In this document: positions 1 through 5,666 of the stretch, piece by piece
Layout: each line of letters begins with the position of its first letter
Position numbering within the stretch: the stretch's first letter is position 1
Source of the DNA: CAYLPT01 sp964385645
GTDB taxonomy: Bacteria; Armatimonadota; Hebobacteria; Hebobacterales; Hebobacteraceae
Reading direction: 5' to 3'
Length of the DNA stretch: 5,666 bases
Assembly: GCA_964385645.1 (NCBI GenBank)
Contig: CAYLPT010000126.1
Location: forward strand, 1 to 5,666
Program-made: the position numbers and the translations under genes
Notes under the pieces: generated by a model
Told to the model about the DNA's origin: nothing
Databases searched by the model: none
Seen by the model: the letters and a program-made list of their open reading frames with translations, nothing else

Positions 1-1036
1 GGACATACCAGCCGCGAGAAGGCGGGGAAGCCAAGGGCACGGATGTCCCCGCTGTCCCGCAGCGCCCCGTCAATCACCACCCCAGCCACCTGCCGGTTCA
101 TCGCGCTCCGGGAGGCCATCTCTCCCCACACCGCCGGCCCCACGCCCCCCGCCTCCACGACGATCACCTCCCCCGGCTCCGCCCTGTCTATCGCCTCCAC
201 TGGCTTCGCGTAGTCGCCGGGCGCGGTGCGCACCGTCAGGGCGCGCCCCACCAGCTTCAGCCCCGGCGCCACCGGGCGCAGACCGGCGAGCACGCCCCTG
301 CGGTGCATGGCGTCGGAGAGGTTCGCGGTCGAGATGCGCCCGAGGATCTCTCGCACTTGCTCCTCGGAGCCCCGCTTGTAGAGCGTCGTGGGGATGCTCA
401 CCCCCTCTGTAATCGCCCGCTTGATCTCCTCGGTCGCCTTCCTCGCGTCCGGCGCCTTCGTGATCGCGCCCCCCACGATCACCACCGCCGCCCCGGCCGC
501 CACCGCCCGCGCCGCGTTCTCCGAGTGCAGCCCCCCGGCCACACACACCGGCGTCTCCACCGCGCCGACCACCGCCCGCAGCATCCCGAAGGGGTCCTCC
601 GCCCGCATCTGCATATCAATGGCGACGTGCACATCCAGATAGTCCACCCCCAGCGCGGCCAGCTCCACCGCCCGCGCCACGGGGTCGGCCGCGCCCAGCA
701 AGTCGGCCACGATCTCCGCGCCGTACTCCCGCGCCGCCTCCACGCACTCCGCGATGGTGGCGTCCGCGGCCACCCCCAGCACGTGGACCAGCCTCGCTCC
801 CGCCTTCGCCGCCGACTCCACCTCCACCCGCCCGGCGTCCATCACCTTCATGTCGGCGGCGATGGGCAGCCGCGCGAACTCCGCCCGAAGCCGGCGCACC
901 GCGTCCAGGCCCACGCTCTTGATGAGGGGCGTGCCCGCCTCCAGGATGTCGGCCCCGCCCGCCGCCGCCTCCGCGGCCACCCGCAGCGCCCGGTCCAGCT
1001 CCACGAAGTCCAGCGCCACCTGAAGCCGCGCGGCGC

Positions 1037-1040
<4 letters not shown>
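1..1040 (-). CDS. hxlA: Bifunctional 3-hexulose-6-phosphate synthase / RraA-like aldolase fusion (3' end outside window)
   Basis: Seen: an open frame from ATG at 1040-1038 gives 346 codons with no stop before the window edge. Residues 1-212 form a TIM-barrel domain of the OMP decarboxylase suprafamily. It starts LQVALD, has EAGTPLIKS (Glu34), and carries the hallmark DxKxxD as Asp63-Lys65-Asp68; other landmarks are VHVLG (His86), VADLLG (Asp113), DVHVAID (His138) and VAGGL (Ala168). From about residue 214 (VSIPTTLYKRG) an RraA-like domain begins, with VWGE (305-307) and IDGALRD (323-329). Known: HPS condenses formaldehyde with ribulose 5-phosphate, or runs in reverse to supply pentose phosphate. 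RraA-like proteins include HMG/CHA aldolases and oxaloacetate decarboxylases as well as the RNase E regulator. Such HPS-RraA fusions are known, especially in archaea, and are about 430 residues long, so perhaps 80 residues are missing here. Inferred: a cytoplasmic bifunctional enzyme. The alternative for the first half, 3-keto-L-gulonate-6-phosphate decarboxylase, is disfavoured by Asp113, Ile141 and Ala168. The ATG overlaps the gatA stop (ATGA), and no good ribosome binding site precedes it. Confidence 0.9.
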
Positions 1041-2574
<1,534 letters not shown>

Positions 2575-2578
<4 letters not shown>

Positions 2579-2862
2579 TCGATCACCCTCGGCACGCGGA
2601 AGCACTGGTGCGCCTGGTCGGGGGCGTTCTGGAGAGCCTGCTCGGGGGCCAGCGAGGGCGTCGGCTCGTCCTCCCGGAACACGTTCGCGGCGCCCGCCCC
2701 GTGCGACATGGGGGCGATGTCGCTGGTGTCTACCTGCTGGAGCTGCGCGAAGTGCTCCAGGATCGAGTTGAGCTGCTCGGTGAAGCGCGCCCGCTCCTGT
2801 GCGGTCAGCTCCAGGCGCGCCAGCAGCGCGACGTGCTCCACCTCCTCCGGCGTCAGGGGCAT
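2575..2862 (-). CDS. gatC: Glutamyl/aspartyl-tRNA amidotransferase subunit C (GatC)
   Basis: GatC is the small subunit that wraps around GatA and GatB and stabilises the amidotransferase. The 95-residue product is full length for the family. It has the N-terminal helical pattern VEHVALLARLELTAQE (residues 8-23), then FTEQLNSILEHFAQLQQVDT, then the SHG and FREDEP linker that contacts the partner subunits. It ends with the usual FRVPRVIE. The ATG at 2862 is preceded by GGAGAG with a 5-base spacer. Its stop overlaps the gatA start (GTGA), so the two subunits are probably made in stoichiometric amounts. The gene starts only 16 bases after the stop of the GH42-like gene, so it may be read from the same transcript. 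No promoter of its own is visible in that 16-base gap, but one could lie inside the upstream gene. Confidence 0.97.
2582..2590 (-). promoter_or_regulatory. Ribosome binding site deciding the gatA GTG start
   Basis: The transcribed strand reads GAGGGTGATCGA directly before GTG 2578. GAGGGTGATC closely resembles the anti-Shine-Dalgarno complement GGAGGTGATC. The site lies inside the last codons of gatC. It favours GTG 2578 over the upstream in-frame ATG at 2605. Confidence 0.75.
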
Positions 2863-2867
2863 TCGGT

Positions 2868-2873
2868 CTCTCC
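2868..2873 (-). promoter_or_regulatory. gatC ribosome binding site
   Basis: GGAGAG on the transcribed strand, 5 bases before ATG 2862, fills much of the 16-base gap after the upstream TAG stop. It confirms the gatC start. Confidence 0.7.
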
Positions 2874-2878
2874 AGGGC

Positions 2879-5284
2879 CTATCTCGCCGGCGCGGGCTCG
2901 ATCACCACCCGCGCCGCGCGGATCGTCTCCGTCACCCTCAGCGTCCCCGTCTCCGCGCTCGGCATAACCTCGCGCTCGGCGCGGCGGCGACGCCCCACCT
3001 CCTCCTCGATGGTTACGCGATGCACAGCGCCCGGCGCCACCGGGTAGGCCCCCGAGCCAACCTCCAGCTCCAACTGCGTGGCCGAGCCTCCCGAGACGAC
3101 GACCTCGCCGCCCCTTAGCGTCGCCCAGGCCTCCGTGCCGTAGATCAGCAGCTCGACCCGCTGCGGCCCGTACTCCCGCACCACCACCGTCGCCACCGCC
3201 TCCGGATCGAGGGGCCGGACGAAGACGGGCAGCGGCTGGGCCCGCACGAGGGGCGCGGCGGGGAACAGCAGCTCGACGCGGTCATCCTCCTCGGGGTTCG
3301 CCACCCGCATCGCCCCGGCCGGCACCTGGTAGACCTGCGCGGCCCCCCCGTGGACAACCACCGCCGCGCCATGCCCCTCCGGCGAGGCGATGGCCACCGA
3401 GTAGTCGGAGTAGGCCGCCAGCGAGACCGGGGGCCAGAGGTCGGCGGGCTGGACCATCTCGAGGTCGCTTCCCCAGCCGAGGATGCGGTTGTGAAACTCG
3501 CTGAAGTAGGGGTCGGTCGGCCGCCAGGCCTCGTACAGGAACGTAGGCGCGTAGACGCTGAAGCCCCTGCCGAGGGCCCGCACCCGCGAGATGGGACCCG
3601 CGCCCCACACGAACTCCTCGCCCAGGTAGCGCCGTACATCGGTGCGGCTGAGGAACTCCGAGAGGATGTCGGCGAAGCGCTGCACGTCAGGGTCCACCAC
3701 CTCGCCCCTCTCCGCGGGGCCCATGGGGATGGCCACCCCCGGCTCCCCGACCTGCCCCGGCTGGCCAAGGTAGCCCGGCCAGCCCGCCTCCGCCCGCAGC
3801 TCCTCGGGCGAGGGACCGAGGTCGGTGAACTGCAGGCCCAGGAAGTCCCGCAGGATGGGGGGCACGGAGGTCATGACTCCCTCCGCCTGATACATGCCAA
3901 TGCCCGCGTCGGCCACGAACACCCCGCCCTGGAGCACATAGTTCTGAAGCGCGAGCTGCGCGTCCTCGGGGAGGTAGAGCACGCTGGGCGCGATCACGGC
4001 GCCGTACTGGCGCAGGCCCGCCGCTGAGATCGAGTCGAGCGAGATCACGTCCAGGAGCCCATAGCGGCTACCGCGCCGGGCGGCTGCGAACAGCGTGGTC
4101 GGCTGACCAGGCGTCGTCCCATCGAGGTAGCCGTAGAGCGAGCGGCCGTCCCGCATGGCGCCCCCGGCGATCGGCTGGTAGAGCACCGCCGTCCGCGCCA
4201 CGGGCTCGGCCGGGAACCCGGCGGTGAGCCCATGGGCCGCCCGGCGCACCGCAGCCTGAAGCTGCTCCGAGGCGCGGACCGCCGGCCAGCTGGAGAAGGC
4301 AATGCCCGCCGCCCCATGCACGAGCGCCTCCGCCACCCAGGCCTCCAGGCGCGCCGGGTTGAGGCCAGGCTCCACCTCCAGCGTCTGCACGACCGCAAAC
4401 TGGTTGCCCCGGCGCGCGATGTCCACCGCGTGGACGTTGTGCGTGTCCCAGTCCGCCTCCGCGACCGAGGGGTATGTGGCCAGCACGAGCCCGTCGAAGT
4501 CCCCGCGCACGCTGATGATCGAGCGGTAGTCCCTCAGCGCCCCCGCGAACAGCATCCGCTCCGGGTCCTCCCTCCGCAGCGCCGCCGCCCACACCGACAG
4601 CGCGTCCGCGTAGGCGGCCTCCCGGTAGTAGGCGAAGTCCACGCTCGCCCTCCCCAGCCCCGCGGGAAGCAGACTGTCCACATCCCGCACCCCGGCGACC
4701 GTGATCTCCTCCCAGCTCGCGAACGCGGTCCCCCAAGACTCATTCACGGCCGAGAGGCCCCCGTACCATTCCTCGAGGTAGGCGCGGAAGCCCTCGTCGC
4801 CCCACGCCACCGCCTGCGGCGGCACCGCCTCGACCGACCAGGCGATGAGGCGGGGGTGATCGCCCAAGCGCGCCACGGCGCTCTGCACGAACGCCGACAC
4901 CGCCTCCACGTAGGCCTGGGACAGCGCGTCGGGGGCGAGCTCCTCGCCCCGCTCCCCGCGCAGGGGCGCCAGCGCGAATATCACCAGCAGTCCGCGCGCC
5001 TCGGCCTCCGCGGCCAGCGCGGAGGCCGTCGCGAGCGCCTCCGCGGTCGCGCTCGGCACGGCGACATAGGCTGTGTTCAGGCCGCACTCCACATACCGGT
5101 CGAGGTCACCCGGCCGGCTGAGCCCGCGCGCCCACAGGAGCACCGTGGCCGCGCCCTCCACGCGCACGAAGTTGGCCTCCCGGCGGGCGAGCGCCGCCTG
5201 GGCGGCCCGCCCCGGGCCGGCGGCCCCGAGGCACAGCAGCGCCGTCGCCAGCACGACTGCCAACCACCTGCCGCGTGTCTGCAT
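2879..5284 (-). CDS. Secreted GH42-like (beta-galactosidase-type) multidomain protein, catalytic acid/base not conserved
   Basis: The 801-residue product begins with a Sec signal peptide: RGR, a hydrophobic run WLAVVLATALLCLGAA, and a likely cut after GRAAQA near residue 30. Cys18 is not in a proper lipobox, so a soluble export product is more likely than a lipoprotein. Residues about 40-345 resemble a GH42 TIM barrel, with HPRLIAW (143-149), FRAYLEEWYGGLSAVNESWGTAF (166-188), ALVHGAAGIAFSSW (320-333) and SEQ (339-341). Residues about 363-465 match the middle GATase-like trimerisation domain (YGAVIAPSVLYLPED, NYVLQGGVFVADAG). Residues about 465-625 are poorly recognised. The rest is beta-rich and ends in a charged tail. 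The usual Asn-Glu acid/base pair after HPxxIxW is Ala153-Val154 here, and the nucleophile region reads VVQTLEVEPG, where Glu303 could serve. It may be a divergent glycosidase or a non-catalytic glycan-binding relative. The start is ATG 5284, with GAGG 9 bases upstream. The ABC ATPase gene upstream supports a carbohydrate role. Confidence 0.75.
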   Translation of the reverse strand: MQTRGRWLAVVLATALLCLGAAGPGRAAQAALARREANFVRVEGAATVLLWARGLSRPGDLDRYVECGLNTAYVAVPSATAEALATASALAAEAEARGLLVIFALAPLRGERGEELAPDALSQAYVEAVSAFVQSAVARLGDHPRLIAWSVEAVPPQAVAWGDEGFRAYLEEWYGGLSAVNESWGTAFASWEEITVAGVRDVDSLLPAGLGRASVDFAYYREAAYADALSVWAAALRREDPERMLFAGALRDYRSIISVRGDFDGLVLATYPSVAEADWDTHNVHAVDIARRGNQFAVVQTLEVEPGLNPARLEAWVAEALVHGAAGIAFSSWPAVRASEQLQAAVRRAAHGLTAGFPAEPVARTAVLYQPIAGGAMRDGRSLYGYLDGTTPGQPTTLFAAARRGSRYGLLDVISLDSISAAGLRQYGAVIAPSVLYLPEDAQLALQNYVLQGGVFVADAGIGMYQAEGVMTSVPPILRDFLGLQFTDLGPSPEELRAEAGWPGYLGQPGQVGEPGVAIPMGPAERGEVVDPDVQRFADILSEFLSRTDVRRYLGEEFVWGAGPISRVRALGRGFSVYAPTFLYEAWRPTDPYFSEFHNRILGWGSDLEMVQPADLWPPVSLAAYSDYSVAIASPEGHGAAVVVHGGAAQVYQVPAGAMRVANPEEDDRVELLFPAAPLVRAQPLPVFVRPLDPEAVATVVVREYGPQRVELLIYGTEAWATLRGGEVVVSGGSATQLELEVGSGAYPVAPGAVHRVTIEEEVGRRRRAEREVMPSAETGTLRVTETIRAARVVIEPAPAR

Positions 5285-5293
5285 GGTCGGAAC

Positions 5294-5328
5294 CTCGCGG
5301 TCTCTCTACCCCCAGAGCTTCGGCGAGG
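5294..5328 (-). promoter_or_regulatory. Possible hairpin covering the GH42-like gene's ribosome binding site
   Basis: In the leader before ATG 5284, CCTCGC (5328-5323 on the transcribed strand) can pair with GCGAGG (5298-5293). The latter contains the only Shine-Dalgarno candidate, GAGG. A smaller CTCT/AGAG pair is nested inside. The stem is short and the loop long, so this is a weak candidate for initiation control. Confidence 0.25.
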
Positions 5329-5384
5329 AACCCGTGGCCCCTCGCCCGCCGCCGTTCCCCGCGCGCACAAGCCCGGCGCCGACC

Positions 5385-5666
5385 CTAGGTCAGCGCGGCC
5401 TCCGTCTCCGGGTCGAACAGGTGCGTCTTGTCCATCTCGAACACGACCTCGAGGGGCTGGCCGTCCCTGGCGCGGGTCTCGGCGTCGAGGTCGGCGATGA
5501 GGGAGTGCTTGCCCGCCGTGAGGTAGGCGTAGACGCTGGAGCCCATTGGCTCTGTCACATCCACCATCACCGTCGCCCCGCTCCCGTCCCCGCTCCCGAG
5601 CCCCCCGGCCAGCGCCCGATCGTGGATCCCCTCCGGCCGCACCCCGAAGATCACCTCCCGCCCCAC
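5385..5666 (-). CDS. ugpC: ABC transporter ATP-binding protein, MalK/UgpC/MsmX type, C-terminal part (5' end outside window)
   Basis: Only the last 93 residues are present. The first codon in the window, GTG, is an internal Val and not a start. The fragment is the end of the C-terminal TOBE/MalK-like regulatory domain, shown by EVIFGVRPEGIHD (compare the family VRPEDI) and VTEPMGSSVYAYLTAG. It continues with a beta-strand region and ends FEMDKTHLFDPETEAALT, as in UgpC/MsmX proteins. Known: these ATPases drive carbohydrate importers of the CUT1 type and often serve several permeases. The nucleotide-binding domain (Walker A and B, signature motif) lies beyond the window, so substrate and activity cannot be read here. 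It ends in TAG at 5387-5385, 100 bases before the next gene. No convincing terminator with a U-tract is visible in that gap, so read-through into the GH42-like gene is possible. Confidence 0.92.
   Translation of the reverse strand: MGREVIFGVRPEGIHDRALAGGLGSGDGSGATVMVDVTEPMGSSVYAYLTAGKHSLIADLDAETRARDGQPLEVVFEMDKTHLFDPETEAALT

Noticed and set aside
5215..5284. Lipoprotein signal with Cys18 in the GH42-like protein
   Set aside because: The residue before Cys18 is Leu, which does not fit a lipobox, and a good AxA-type cleavage site follows near residue 30.
5285..5384. Intrinsic terminator or promoter in the 100-base gap
   Set aside because: There are GC-rich partial inverted repeats but no solid stem followed by a U-tract, and no convincing -35/-10 pair on the minus strand.
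4232..5500. A 422-codon open frame on the plus strand
   Set aside because: It is antisense to the GH42-like gene and runs across the intergenic gap into the ABC ATPase gene. The composition is Arg/His/Pro-rich and no domain is visible.

Overview
The window is GC-rich (about 70% by eye) bacterial DNA with five genes, all on the minus strand, so transcription runs from position 5666 towards position 1. Shine-Dalgarno motifs, two 4-base stop/start overlaps and a bacterial GatCA pair indicate a bacterium. The lineage cannot be fixed from this sequence. A sugar-type ABC ATPase, a secreted GH42-like protein and an HPS-RraA fusion together would suit a GC-rich, poorly cultured group such as Armatimonadota, but that is a guess.

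Layout in transcription order: (1) 5666-5385, the C-terminal end of a MalK/UgpC/MsmX-type ABC ATPase, cut by the window edge. (2) 5384-5285, a 100-base gap. (3) 5284-2879, an 801-residue secreted GH42-like protein. It keeps the beta-galactosidase architecture but lacks the Asn-Glu acid/base pair. (4) 2862-2575, gatC. (5) 2578-1037, gatA, overlapping gatC by GTGA and starting at GTG. (6) 1040-1, a fusion of 3-hexulose-6-phosphate synthase (HPS) and an RraA-like domain. It overlaps gatA by ATGA and runs off the window.

gatC, gatA and the HPS-RraA gene form a tightly coupled unit, and the GH42-like gene ends only 16 bases before gatC. GatC and GatA are two of the three subunits of the tRNA-dependent amidotransferase. 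The gatB gene does not follow gatA, and its place is taken by the HPS-RraA gene. The ABC ATPase and the GH42-like protein point to carbohydrate uptake and cell-surface glycan processing. The HPS-RraA protein points to C1/pentose-phosphate metabolism.

The most interesting points are: the HPS-RraA fusion, in which both halves keep catalytic motifs; a perfect 8-bp GC hairpin directly against its start codon; and the GH42-like protein without the usual acid/base residue. I found no mobile elements, CRISPR arrays, tRNAs or rRNAs, and no gap longer than 100 bases.
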